Source of the DNA: Hymenopus coronatus
Lineage: Eukaryota > Arthropoda > Insecta > Mantodea > Hymenopodidae
NCBI GenBank assembly: GCA_030762935.1
Contig: CM060900.1
Coordinates: 287,727,784-287,791,783 of the forward strand
Direction of reading: 5' to 3'
DNA length: 64,000 nt
Shown here: positions 32,395-43,399 of the stretch, in pieces
Position numbering within the stretch: the first letter of the stretch is position 1
Layout: every line of letters begins with the position of its first letter
The notes under the pieces: model-generated
The model's input: only the letters and a program-made list of their open reading frames with translations
Told to the model about the DNA's origin: nothing
Databases searched by the model: none
Made by a program: the position numbers and the translations under genes

Positions 32395-34180
32395 TATGAA
32401 ATGCAAAAATACTTCAAATATATGTCAAAAGTAGGAGAAAGTAAGTTTATATGGTGTGAAACTGCACAAAGCATGGTATGCAAGCTCAAACACTACATTT
32501 TATGCTCTCAGTGTGAAGTGCTGGTGTATTCTTTTCCAGCACATAGGTGCTACAAGATGGTTGTTTCCATCAAGCAAGATTTCATCAGTAACACTGCAAT
32601 CCTGATTGTTGAGATTTGATAAGATAGGACTACCTCTTTTTAATGCTGCTGTTTTATACTTTTTGAGGTATATCTGCACAATATAACTATGAAACTTCAA
32701 GTGTGAAATATATTTCCGAACTTCTTTAGAAGTAGCCAGGAGTAATGAACTGATACATCTAGCAACCAAGTGAAGGGAGACCACCACCATTTCTTTACAC
32801 ATACGCCAATTCTGTAGTATGACACATTTTGATCCATTCTATCAGTTTTAAACATTCCTGCAGTGTAGGCTGCAAACACAGCTGGTTGACTGACCCAAAC
32901 TTCATGTTATTCTTTTTGAGTATATCTGGATACCTGAGAAAGTTTCTCAACACTGTGAGATGTGGATGCTGTGGTAACTACAAAGTTATCTACTCAGTGA
33001 ACAATACTTATGCCATTAGAGCTCTTTGCCATCTCATTGGTACTGTGTACCTGTTTCTCCATTTCCTTTGAAGGCACAAGAGAACAATCTTTTGAAATTC
33101 TGTTTTCTCTAATTGTACCAGTAGCACCATACCCACAGGATTTTATATGGAGCATATTCCAGTAAATAGATTGTCAAAATACATATGGAAGGGCATGTGA
33201 ACTGGATGAACAGGAGCTCACTGAGGATCTGCACCATTGAAGCTGCACACTTTCCAGAGCATTTCTCACATTCTTCATTTCCACTTAGACTTTTTCCTTG
33301 GTAGACTTCAAAATGTCCATATAGCCTGAGGTATTCAAGCACCAGACTTTGTAACCAAAACAAATAGGCTCACCACAAGTAAATTATTTGCAGCTGTCTC
33401 TTCCACCATACACTTGACAAAATCAATATTCTGGTGTGGTTGGAAGTATGAGATGAATCTTTTCTTCAGCTTATCCATGAGAGGCCTCATTTCACATCTT
33501 GTCGTTTATCCCAGTTTGGTGTTACCTGCACATGAACAAAACGAGAAATTTCAAAAGTCTCTTCTCATAGTCTTTATCACAAGCAAATTATGTACACCTT
33601 CTCGGGCTCCCAATATGATCTATTACCAGGAACATTGTTGTATCCAGAAAGAATAAGTATAGCTAGGAACACTTTTAATTCTTCTGTTGATGTTTTAGGA
33701 TCATCACAGTTTTTGAACACTGCATATTTCCTAGATTCTGAATGTACAACTGAATCACTTCATTGTCCAACATAAGCTCAAAGCACTCTGTAGGAGATTT
33801 AAGGCAAAACATGTAATCAGCTTCTGGGAATATACATACCAAGACTGTATTGTCATCCTTACTCCGCATTACTACTCTCTTCACCATTTTCCTCTTCTTT
33901 AGGTTGGAAAATGCTTATTATCTTCTGGAATAGGATCATCACCATACCTTCTACATGTTCATTGTTAAAATAATTTCTGCCTTACTGGAAAGTTGGCATC
34001 CAGTAAAACATCAACCATGCCAATCCCCCATCTTCCTTTCCTGAATTCTAATCAGAGAAGATATTAGCTTCTGCAAGCTCCATAAAAATGCTGTCAATAT
34101 CTGCGATAGGTTTGTCAGATTCAGGGAAGTTCACACTTCCTGAAGGGTAATGCCTCTTTTACAAAAAAAAAAAAGGAGCA
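32395..34180 (-). pseudogene. piggyBac transposase remnant
   Basis: Pieces in order on the minus strand: FCLKSPTECFELMLDNEVIQ (about 33810-33750), TEELKVFLAILILSGYNNVP then GNRSYW (about 33690-33620), FEVYQGKSLSGNEECEKCSG with KCAASMVQILSEL (33310-33230; family FD.YQGK), NLFTG-like zone decayed, TDRMDQNVSYYRIGVCVKKW then WWSPFTWLLDVSVHYSW (32850-32750; family GGVD.MDQ, catalytic third Asp kept as D in MDQ), and at the end a Cys-poor relic near 32500. About ten frame breaks. A candidate terminus is TTAACCCTTTACTCCTGG on the minus strand (34711-34694), about 0.5 kb upstream. The 3' end may have been cut by the PLE. Confidence 0.85.
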
Positions 34181-34189
34181 GTAACATAT

Positions 34190-35400
34190 TTTGCATACAT
34201 ATTATGAAGTGCTCTGTATTATGAATAAATTTCACTAATATGAATTGTTCTTCAGCTAAAATCTAAGTTAATATGCAAAAAAAAATTAAACATTCAGCGT
34301 ATATTTGTACATGGCATGATCATTCAATCACATTATCCTTCACATGCATTGTAGATGCACAAAATTGCTGAATTCTATAGGTTTATTTCATGCAACATTC
34401 AATATCAATCCTTTCTGAATGAGTACAACCTACATATTACACAACTTATAAATAAACATAGACAGCACAGGGTACTTACTTGAAATGCACCAACATTTCT
34501 CAGCTGCTCACCACTAGCGAGAAACAAATCAATCCTTCTACAGTCCACAACATGCAGCAATGTAATAATCAGTGTTCAAGGTTAATACTACACTCTCTTG
34601 AATGAATCTTAATGGTCAAAAATGAAAGCTAGAGCTTTGAAAGAGCAGAAAAGCCTGCCACATGGAAAGCGGTGAGACATTTTCATAGAGACATATCCAG
34701 GAGTAAAGGGTTAAAAGTAATTCTCTCATAAGCTTCCTTTTGCTAGAGCAACAATAATTAGTAGCCTAATTTATTTCTTGTAACTTACAAGGGTGCAAGT
34801 AACCTCCTGCCTCCCTACTAAATCATGACTATGAGTTCTCTCTTCCATAAAGTATAGGTTGCCACTGGTTTTCACAGAAAGAAAGTACACTTTCACTTCC
34901 TAAGGGTGTGAAGACTGATTTATAACAGTCATTAGTTGTAGGTCTTCTGCTTTTCTCTTGTGAAGTAAATTTACTCCTGTTTACTAATTTTTTCAGTTGT
35001 ATTCAGTCACAGAATATATAAGAAAGATTATCTGATGATATGAGGGTTTTCTTAACATTGGAAGAAAGGCAAAAAGTAATTCTCAAAAGTGAGGAAGAAA
35101 TTTCTGTAAGGAAACTTTCATACATTTTGAAATGCTGCAAGACTTACAACAATAACATTAAAAAATAGAGATGGCATTTTAAAAGAATGGGAAGAAAACA
35201 AACACAATGGTATAAAAGTAAGAGCATATGATATTTATAGGTAACTTGGCATGATAATAATGACAATGACTATTTAAGGATACTCTACCATAAGTCATTA
35301 GCACTCTGCTACTTATATGATTACTCTCATGGGTATTTTTAAAAAAAAAACTGCACTAGTACTGTTTTAAACATTACATGCTATCAACTCCATGATTGTT
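34190..35400. other. spacer between piggyBac elements
   Basis: AT-rich. 34640-34711 probably belongs to the 5' end of the neighbouring piggyBac. The rest shows nothing recognisable. Confidence 0.45.
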
Positions 35401-36747
35401 TTAACCCTGCTCTGCTTGGGGAGACTCCACATGAGCTATTTTCTCATATTATAAGAAAGTGGATACAGTGCCTGACCAGCGATTCCATCTACCTTTTAGC
35501 CACCTAATCATGCATATATAATCACAGCCACAAGTGCATAAGATGCACATTGGAGCTCAAAAAAGCAGGTTGTTTCCTTACAAGTGTGGTTGGAGTCCGT
35601 GAGATATCATGCAACCTTCATTGTTATAGCGGCCATTTCATTTCTTTTGTATTTGGCCTTATTCTTCATGGAAATTCTTAGACAAATACGATTTTTAAGC
35701 ACACACTTTTATATTTCTAGTGTTCAAGTGGATTTTAAGAAAATATTTAATCTCAGTATTCCAGAAGATATGAAGAATATTCCTGAATTACTAGAGCAAG
35801 AAGTTAGTGACTTATTTGTGGTGATGAAGACGTACACACAAGAAAATAAAGCATGGATACGGAACCCATGAGCTGGCAGAAGATTATTTGCTGGTACAGT
35901 GTCAAAATCAAGTGCTTCCTAAGAAACTGAAGATGGATATTGCAAGTATCCTTCTTAGACACTGAGAAAACACTAAAATCTGCGAATGATGACCCACACT
36001 AAAATGCAAAGATGTGTTGATTGCTGTCAGTCCAAGAATAGGTCCATGCGGTACAAGTGCCAAAATTGTAATAAATATATTTGTCTGCATCTTGTGAAAT
36101 AAATGTGTGGTGAATGACAATGAACAAAATTAGGCTGAATTTACAGCATGTATAGTAATACTCGTAAGCTGAATATTCATTGTACTCTTTCAAGTGACTA
36201 CTCAACATTATGGAATAATTAGGTTTGTTACTTTTACTGTGATTAGGCAACAATGGGTACTAATAGTGTCTTCATTTTATGATATTGTTTATTAACAAAA
36301 CTCTTGACTATCTTACTGTTATTTTCATAGTTAAATTAAGGTTTGTGAAGATGGCTGCTCATTGCTTTGCACACTGTCCTTTCATTTATTGCAATTGTTG
36401 AGACACATAATTATTATTGTAATTTGTACTCTTATAGGATACCTTTTTGGTTGTACTTTCAACCTTTTTCTGAACAATATAGGCTTGTCTCTGTAAATTT
36501 TATTCTTTGATTTGTTGTAGCAGAAGGGTTGTGCTAAAAATTTTACTTCTTTTTTTTTTAGTTTAATGTGTATTTAGAGTTAATAATTGTTATTTTGTCT
36601 TAGATAATTTCCCAGATCACTTTTGAGTATATGTTAAGTGCTTACGCATCACAAAATTAAATTAAAAGGTATTAATAGTATTGACGTCTCTTAGACGCCA
36701 TGCGAGCTGCGACGCTTGTCCCAGCCATGCGAGCAGAGCAGGGTTAA
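35401..36747 (+). mobile_element. piggyBac element with TTAA duplication, mostly non-coding
   Basis: TTAA at 35401-35404 and 36744-36747. Inverted ends CCCTGCTCTGCTTGG and CCCTGCTCTGCTCGCATGG (minus strand, from 36743). Element of 1339 bp. It retains the C-terminal Cys-rich domain of a piggyBac transposase (about 36004-36102) but no catalytic core that I can read, so it is an internally deleted copy. Different ends from the element at 32.4-34.7 kb. Confidence 0.85.
35584..36102 (+). pseudogene. piggyBac transposase C-terminal remnant
   Basis: KMQRCVDCCQSKNRSMRYKC then QNCNKYICLHLVK and a stop (36001-36102) fits the C-terminal zinc-binding CRD of piggyBac (pairs of CxxC ending CLH), which binds the transposon ends. 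Upstream a 95-codon frame (35584-35871) has a hydrophobic start and IPEDMKNIPELLEQEV; I do not recognise it, and it may be chance or a shifted remnant. Confidence 0.65.
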
Positions 36748-36883
36748 ATGCATGCAAAACAGGTTTTCATCCAGAATGCAGTTTCTTGCCAATGTCTATA
36801 ATCACCATATTATAACTTGTCCCTCAAGGCAGCTCTAGCACCAAGTGGCAGCAGCATAAATAAATACCATAAACAGTTGATAT

Positions 36884-37381
36884 TGTAACAAAAACTGCTC
36901 CTTATTATTGCTAACAAACAATTTATTATTTCTTCTACTGATTACAAACAAGAAGTCTGTTTTCAAACAAACGGTTTTCTTTGATGTTTTTGTAACAAAT
37001 CTGCTGAATTGATTCCTTTTGACACTGGCTGCGGCGGTAGCGGCTACTACTGCATGCTCTGAATTTTCCATAAAAATCCATTTAACTACTGCATGCTGTG
37101 CATTCCAAGCTGAAAGTGAACTCTCTGCAGAGCTTATTCTCTCCTTTTATACCTGTCAGTGACATGGCTATAAACTTCCAGGAGCAACTGCATGTGCAAA
37201 CCACCACGGGTGTCACATACTCACGCATGTGCAATAATCACAGCTTCAATGTCAAAGAACTCTCCAATGGCACACATTTCTACTTACCCACATGTAACAA
37301 TGCACAGCAACAATCAGCTGTGACTTCCAAAGTAAATTGCTTACACACATTCAGCAATTACGGCCTTAAGACATAGTCACA
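36884..37381 (-). repeat. 3' LTR of the 36.9-40.5 kb Gypsy
   Basis: 498 bp. Shares with the other LTR GTTTTCAAACAAA, CTGAACTCTCTGCAG (with one change), GTGCAAACCACCAC and CAGCTGTGACTTCCAAAG. Confidence 0.85.
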
Positions 37382-37389
37382 CTGCTCGC

Positions 37390-39140
37390 TCCCTCCCTCA
37401 TCCCAACCAGCACTATTATAGCAAGCTAGACGATTTAGGTCTACTTCCAACCTGTTCCCTTGGGGCAGCCTCTGGATGTCGTAAATGACATTCTTTATTC
37501 TTTTCACAAGCTACAGCCCTTGCCATGGTTGTTGAAGTTTGGGGCAGCATCCCTTGATCTGTGTAGAGTGATATAACAGACAGATGCCATAAGTCAACCC
37601 TCTCATCACTGATTCAATGGGAGGTGATTGGTGCATTACGGAGGACAAAGGACACAGCTGTTAATTGCTTGACCTTGGCCAGTCCAGAATGCAATCTTCT
37701 ATTTATTTCTGAGTTCCAGATCACTTGCCAGTATCCCAATTTCAAGTCCAAAGTCTAGAACCACTGGGCACAAGAAAGCGTATGCAAGGCGTCATCAATC
37801 CAAAATAAAGGGAAACAGTTCATTCCGGTGTCTTCATTCAGCTTCCTGTAGCCCACACAGAAGCATAGCTCACCATTCCTCTTTTTCACAAAGATTACTG
37901 GGGAGCACCAAAGGGCTGATAGACTTTCTTCAATGATTCCAGAGATCTCAAGTCCTCCAGCATGTCCCGTACCTCAGCCTGTTTCTCCAGAGGAATATGT
38001 CTTGGTAGTTGCCATGCAGGTCGGATATCTCCAGTGTCAATGCTATGGTGAGCTCAGTTGGTGTGGCCATAATTGCTGGAGACAGCGTGATATTGACTGA
38101 ACAGATGCCGAACCCTCTCCATTAGTGATGATCGGCCGCTCTCTTCAACAACTATTTTAGCCAGGGCACCAGTCCTGCAATGGTGTTTGCTAGTTGGATT
38201 CATCATGCGGCAATAAACTCAGTGCTGACTTGCACTTCCCTTACTCCATTCTGTACTGCATGTCCGGGTCAGTGTTCAATGGGTTCAGCAGCCTCACGGG
38301 CACTTCTACCATCAAGGCAACAATGCTCAGGTAATGCATAACCCATTCAATGGTATTTTCTGGTCCGATACAAGGTTCCTTTACAGTGGCCCTTCAGATG
38401 GATCTTCACCACCACCACCACCACCACCACCACCACCAACATGCTTCTTGCAGGCACAACTACATCACCCCTCAGGATCAACCTGCAGATCCCAGGCTGT
38501 TCATGGGATCTTGAGAGCCATACCTCATTTCAACCAAATTGCAAGATCTTCCAGCCAATGTCAACCATCACATTCTGGCTCCAGTATGTCCAGTCCCAGT
38601 AAAACATCTTCAACCACCCTCATGCCCACAGTGCTCCATCCCAGTGGTAACTTGAGCAGGGCCATCGTCTCCACAGGTAAAATGTTGCCCAACACCATCA
38701 CTAGTTGTTAGGGCTGAATGTGTTTTTGTCCGCAAGCCCTTTACCATGTCAGGTCTTATTACTGTCATGTCTGCACTGTGTCTACGTTATACAGCTCAGC
38801 TTTCCTTGCACTCAGCTATCTGTGATGATGTCTGCCCTTCTGCCTAGGGCACACAGCACCAATCGAGGCCATGAAGGCACCAACAAAGCCCTCCATTGTT
38901 TTCCACCTGCTGGTGAGACTCTCTTTAGATGCCCTGGTTGGCCACATTCCTAGCACATACCATTGATAAATCACGAGTCGTCTCTCCATTCTGTCACAGC
39001 AAATACTCATCTTTGAGGTCAGTGCAGCTCTTATCTTAGCCACCTCCATCAGGTAATGCCTCCTGGATGGTGTTGTATTCACTGAGCATAAGTCAATGTT
39101 GTATCTTGGCATTATATACTCCATCAACAAAGGAGTAGAC
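37390..39140 (-). pseudogene. Gypsy pol remnant (second copy), internally deleted
   Basis: On the minus strand PVIFVKKRNGELCFCVGYRK (about 37915-37855) and then, across frame changes, LNEDT, DDALHTLSCAQWF, TLDLKLGYWQV (about 37750) and LRNAP follow the RT order RFCVDYRKLN / TLDLKSGYWQV / FGLCNAP. After that the element runs out to the LTR within about 300 bp, so the RT palm end, RNase H and integrase are missing. A short CTTCTTGTGCC-type and zinc-knuckle-like region may lie at 38870-38960 (CGQPGHLKRVSPAG reading). Confidence 0.65.
38405..38438. repeat. CAC trinucleotide run in Gypsy coding region
   Basis: About 11 uninterrupted ACC/CAC units; on the element's sense strand this is GGT/GTG, encoding Gly or Val if translated. 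Confidence 0.9.
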
Positions 39141-39149
39141 AACATCCTG

Positions 39150-40022
39150 GAACATGTAACTAAAGTGCTAGTTTCACTAGGGCTTTGCTCAGCAGCTGTT
39201 CAATTGCCAGGGAAAATTCCTGCATCATTTCCCCTGGTTGTTGCAGCCTCAATTTAAGCTGACTGTGGTAGGCTGCAGCAAGGCGATGATTCCTGAAGCA
39301 GATCTCTCCAGATATAGTTGACATCAGAATTACATTCAGTACTTCTGCCACACATCCCTGGAGGCTTGCTATCAGTTGTGCAGCTTTCTCTTCTGCTGAC
39401 CATCCATTGTTGGTAGTGATATTGGTGAACTGTCGAGACGGAAGACTTCGAAGGTGGATGTCCCATCAAACTTGGGTGACTTGTGCGTGCAGATGTTTCA
39501 CATCTTCTCATCTCGATCTTCAAGTCTTTCAGCCTTCCATTGAGCAATTTTTGCACCTTGGCCTACAGTTCCTTAGTGATGCTGTTGGCTCTTCTTTCCT
39601 TCCATGGCATTAAGGCATTGGTTATAGTATTTCACTACTCCACCCCACGCTCTTCCATGTTTTTCCCAACTTCTTCCATGTCCTTTTCCCCCATCAGCCA
39701 GTTGTTGCCCATTTTGTTTGATATTTCAGTCTTCATCTTCTCCATTGCGCACTTCACAGTCATTACCTCAGTGCTTATCTTCTCCATTGCTGATTACATT
39801 TTCTCACCTATCTTCCCCATGCCAATTTCCATCTTTGTATCCAACTTTTCCACTCCTGATTTCATTTCCATATCCATTTTCTTCTACTTTCTCCATGGCA
39901 GATTCCATTTTTGTGTCCATCATTTTTATCCCTGATTTTATTTTGTCCATTCTAGTTTTCACATTCTTAATTTCTGCAAATAAAGTGTTCATAATCTCCT
40001 CCACTGTAACGTTAAATACCAT
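39150..40022 (-). pseudogene. Gypsy gag remnant (second copy)
   Basis: Starts MVFNVTVEEIMNTLFAEIKN (40022), then a highly charged KxxMDxKMExxxEKV segment that should form a coiled coil, then (39556-39254) LNGRLKDLKIEMRRCETSAR and a capsid part QLKLRLQQPGEMMQEFSLAI (39280-39220). Ordered like the gag at 3434-4605. Broken by stops and frame changes. Confidence 0.75.
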
Positions 40023-40034
40023 TCCTGAGATCGG

Positions 40035-40517
40035 TGTAACAAAAGCTGCTCTTTATTACTGCTAACAACTCTTTTATTACTTCCACTGATTGCAAATAAA
40101 AAATTTGTTTTCAAACAAATGTCTTTCTTCGATGCTTTTCCAACAATTCTGTCATGCAGTTTCCTTTTGATGCTGGCTATGCCAGCTATTACTGCATGCT
40201 CCGAATTTTCCATCGAAACTCACTCAGCTGCTACACACTATGCATTTCCGGTTGAAACTGAACTCTCTGCAGGGCTCGTTCTTTCATTTTATACCTGAAG
40301 TGACAAGGCAAGAAACTTTCAGAAGCAGGCACATGTGCAAACCACCACAGATGTCACAGACTAATGCAAGTGCAACAATGGCAGCTTCGATGTCAAACTT
40401 GCAGACGACACATAACCACTTACACAGATGTAACAATGCACATCAAGAATCAGCTGTGACTTCCAAAGCAGGCTACTCATACATGTGCAGCAATTGCAGC
40501 TGCAAGGTGTAGTCAAA
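40035..40517 (-). repeat. 5' LTR of the 36.9-40.5 kb Gypsy
   Basis: 483 bp; next to it on the internal side the minus strand reads CCGATCTCAGGAATGG, in the position of the primer-binding site but degenerate compared with the TGGTGTCAG of the other element. Confidence 0.85.
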
Positions 40518-40941
40518 ATATGGTGTATGTTATGGTGAAGGGATGAAGGGGTCTTGAGTTGTCAGAGATTGACCATCACACACAATTAGTTGGAGTGAGG
40601 TGATTGTCACTTCACTGTCTCAAGGGACAAGCTATATTACGGCAAATATATAAATATCCATATTGCACAGACCCATTTTTCGTTGGACTTCTATATACAC
40701 CCACATTCTTATAAAGGAATTCTGCAAGCACAATAAATATTATCGTGGTACTTTATTCTTTAGAAATGTAATGCAATTCTGCAAGTCTATCTTTACTCTT
40801 AAAGGGAATCCAGTATTTCTAAAATTTATTTTGAGGCTGACTATTCATTGGTTAAGAACTCTTGCAAAGGACATACATGTAAGCAAAAATTTTAGGAAAT
40901 AACATGACCCAAGTAATAACAATAAATAAGATATATTTTAC

Positions 40942-41178
40942 CCTCCGACATTCTGCAGCTTTGTTGACTCTAGCTGTCTTGCTGCTTCTTCTGTCCGTTT
41001 CAATAACAGCACCTTCTGACTTAGATTCCTGAAGTGCATCTCCTGCAGCATGGATGAGCGTTTTTTTGAGTGTTCACTCCTAGAGATCACACTAATAACA
41101 CCTCTTTCTTGAACATAATGGCATATGGCTGCACCTATGGCCTTTTGAAATTCTTTATGAGCATTATCGATTTTGGCA
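40942..41178 (-). CDS. Fmr1: Fmr1 ortholog exon A: between Tudor domains and KH1
   Basis: 237 bases, 79 codons counting split ones. Reads AKIDNAHKEFQKAIGAAICH, then a stretch with SVISRSEHSKKRSSMLQEMH, FRNLSQKVLLLKRTEEAARQ and LESTKLQNVGG. This follows FMRP, where the region after the second Tudor (Agenet) domain has AHKDF.KA and MHFRNL...RTEEAARQLE; it includes the N-terminal KH0-like fold that precedes KH1. Acceptor TTATTTTCCAG (AG at 41180-41179), donor GGAGG/GTAAAA (GT at 40941-40940). It begins with one base and ends with two bases of split codons; the latter joins exon B perfectly. No stops. Upstream exons (Tudor domains) lie beyond the window. Confidence 0.95.
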
Positions 41179-43109
41179 CTGGAAAATAAATGGAGATACA
41201 TGGAGTTACAAATCAAATAAAAGCACAAAGTAATAAGCAAAGGTTCTAGAGTTTTAAGAACAAATGCTTTTTGTTATCCTATATGAAAAATTTTAGTATG
41301 TTAAAAAGGTTTTATTTTCTAAATTCCTGCAATTTCTCTGATAGAACTCTATCATAAACTCCCCTAAAAATTGTCAATTTAACAGTCCTTAAAAAGCTGA
41401 GTACTTTGAATACTAACACAAAATTAGCCAATTATTTTCTGAGCCATGGTAAATGACTCAAATGCAAAAAGTAATATGCAAACTTAAACTAAAAACCTTT
41501 ATATTTTGCATTATTACTGTGTTCTAAAAGTTCATTATTTTAAATTATGTTGCATTTCAACGTCTCAGTAAGGCAGTGTTAAATTTCTAGATTTTTTGAA
41601 TACTTCAATATTAAAATGAGGATACAAAGAGTTGGAGAAACACTTTAGCTGTGAATTAATGCTTAGGAATACTGTCAATATGACAGTTTGAGTTAATGGG
41701 TACCCAAAATGGAAGAGAATACTTGCATATAAGACTACTTTTGGCTCCCTGCAGAAGCAATCAGCAGAAACTCTTCACTCTTTTACTGATGGAGGCTCAA
41801 CCACTCAACCAACAACTTAATTAAACTGTTGGAGGAATGTTATACTGAAGATCTCCTGACTGCCACTTAAAGGGCCCAGCTGAAGGCATAGTACAAAAAT
41901 ATGGTATGACATTATAGCAAATTGTCATGGAGGTAGAGCTATTACCATACTGGGGTATACCAACTCACTACACTTCAGGAGAGAGGGCCCACACATTTTC
42001 AGCAGCACAAGAGAATAGAAGGTGAAACAGCAACTTTCCCTAGCAGAACACAATAGCATTTGTCATTTTGGAGACCTCCCTACCAAGAGACATATTGCTG
42101 TAGTTGCAAAAATGAATAAAGGTGCATTGGCGCTTTCATCACCCTCACCTCACTTCATATTAAACACAGTAAGAGAGAATGGCAAAAGATGGTCTGGTAC
42201 CACATGAATGGATTCAGGACTATTCCTATGGAGTGTGGTGCACACAGGAGCCCACTGAACTATGGCCAGGGCTGATATGGAGCAGGGATTACTCAAATGG
42301 ATGCTGATCATGCACAAGCTACAAATGCCTTGGATGAAACACTATGTGTGACAGAAGAAATTTATCTGGACTTAATCCTCAGCAGGAGCTGACTTCAACT
42401 GTGCAATTTCATAGCCAAAATCACTGAGGAAGTTATCCTGAATGCCCTTAAGTTTAACACCAAAGTGGACATAAGACATCCCACATTACATTAGCGCTGT
42501 GATATGCTAAGGAACCATCTGGAGAGGCTGAAGTCAATAAATCTCTTACTTGTAGAGAGAGAGGTGGTTCCAATATAGAATGAGAGTGATGACAGCATGG
42601 GCAGGGAAGCTTCTAATAGGAACATTATTCTGGAGGAAGAACCCTACCAAGATAGGTTATATGCCACTAGGATGCAGCTTCCAGCTCGGGAGATTGTCCT
42701 GGCAAAGATTCTTAATGCCACTAACTGGGACTAGCAGCTGCTTAGCAGGACTGTCCTGAGGAATTATGAGACGGTAATTTGTATAATACTTGCAGAAAAG
42801 GACATCAAAAGACATATACCAAGAAACTGCATAGTTCTTTGAGTAATATTCACAGGATGGGTGAACACCTCTCATAGGACCAGGAGTAGCAGAACCTTAA
42901 CCTGCTCATTGCATTCTGCAACATTTTCAGATGGCCAGAAGATGATTATAGCCCTACCAATTGTGATGCATCACATTGATATCAGAGATGTTTGGTCAAA
43001 TAGTCAACTTATCAGTTCTCACCAGTGAAACAGAAGTAGAAGGATCTGAAGGCCAGAGGGATAACAGATGAAGCTAATATCTTACAGTCCTCAATGTTAG
43101 TAGTAGGAT
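41179..43109. other. upstream Fmr1 intron; possible Gypsy relic
   Basis: 41179-41700 is AT-rich with nothing recognised. 41760-42900 has higher GC and coding-like composition in plus frames (for example 42250-42900 reads in long pieces without clear motif), plausibly the gag-protease part of the Gypsy whose RT end is at 43.1-43.3 kb. I cannot name a domain. Confidence 0.35.
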
Positions 43110-43340
43110 AAAAACTAGGTTCTGTGCATCTGTACATCATTACCCGGAAGATGAATTGCCACCATTTAGAAAGACTGCTTTCTGCTGCCATACTGAAAAC
43201 ACACTGGGTACCTTGGATTGCAGTTCATAAAACAATTGCCCTTTCTGGATATAGTAAGTGCTGCTGGAGTGGCTGCAGATCCACAGAAGCTGCATCAAGA
43301 AGTACCCCAGGCCAAGTCATAACCAAGAACAATGGTTCCT
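43110..43340 (+). pseudogene. Gypsy reverse transcriptase fragment
   Basis: HLERLLSAAI then, in another frame, FLDIVSAAGVAADPQKLHQE (about 43240-43300). The latter corresponds to the segment just past the RT palm, where Gypsy elements read FLGHVVSAAGVATDPEK. Only about 70 codons are recognisable. Confidence 0.5.
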
Positions 43341-43399
43341 AGTCCAAAATCCAATACCATACTCCAGCACCCAATTTCTTAAACTGGGACATGTATTCC

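Larger units (their letters stand above)
36880..40521 (-). mobile_element. Gypsy LTR retrotransposon, second copy, with target duplication
   Basis: LTRs at 36884-37381 and 40035-40517; flanking ATAT at 36880-36883 and 40518-40521. In plus orientation each LTR starts TGTAACAAAA and ends TAGTCACA or TAGTCAAA. Internal gag, protease-RT relics run on the minus strand, i.e. sense to Fmr1. Gag shares signatures with the 3-6 kb element but the LTRs differ, so they are related families. The pol region is shortened. Confidence 0.85.
9659..40941 (-). other. Fmr1 intron of about 31.3 kb filled with transposons
   Basis: Bounded by donor GGAGG/GTAAAA (GT at 40941-40940) and acceptor TTTCTGTTTCAG (9660-9659). 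Phase matches across the gap and exon order follows the minus strand. Inside lie a LINE, mariner, hAT, PLE, two piggyBac and one full Gypsy plus SINEs and a solo LTR. Whether a small alternative exon hides in it cannot be excluded by eye. Confidence 0.85.

Noticed and set aside
38334..38711. 125-codon plus-strand frame with a proline run
   Set aside because: Antisense of Gypsy pol; the proline run is the CAC/ACC repeat.
39483..39935. 150-codon plus-strand frame and an overlapping 115-codon frame
   Set aside because: Antisense shadow of the Gypsy gag coiled-coil region.
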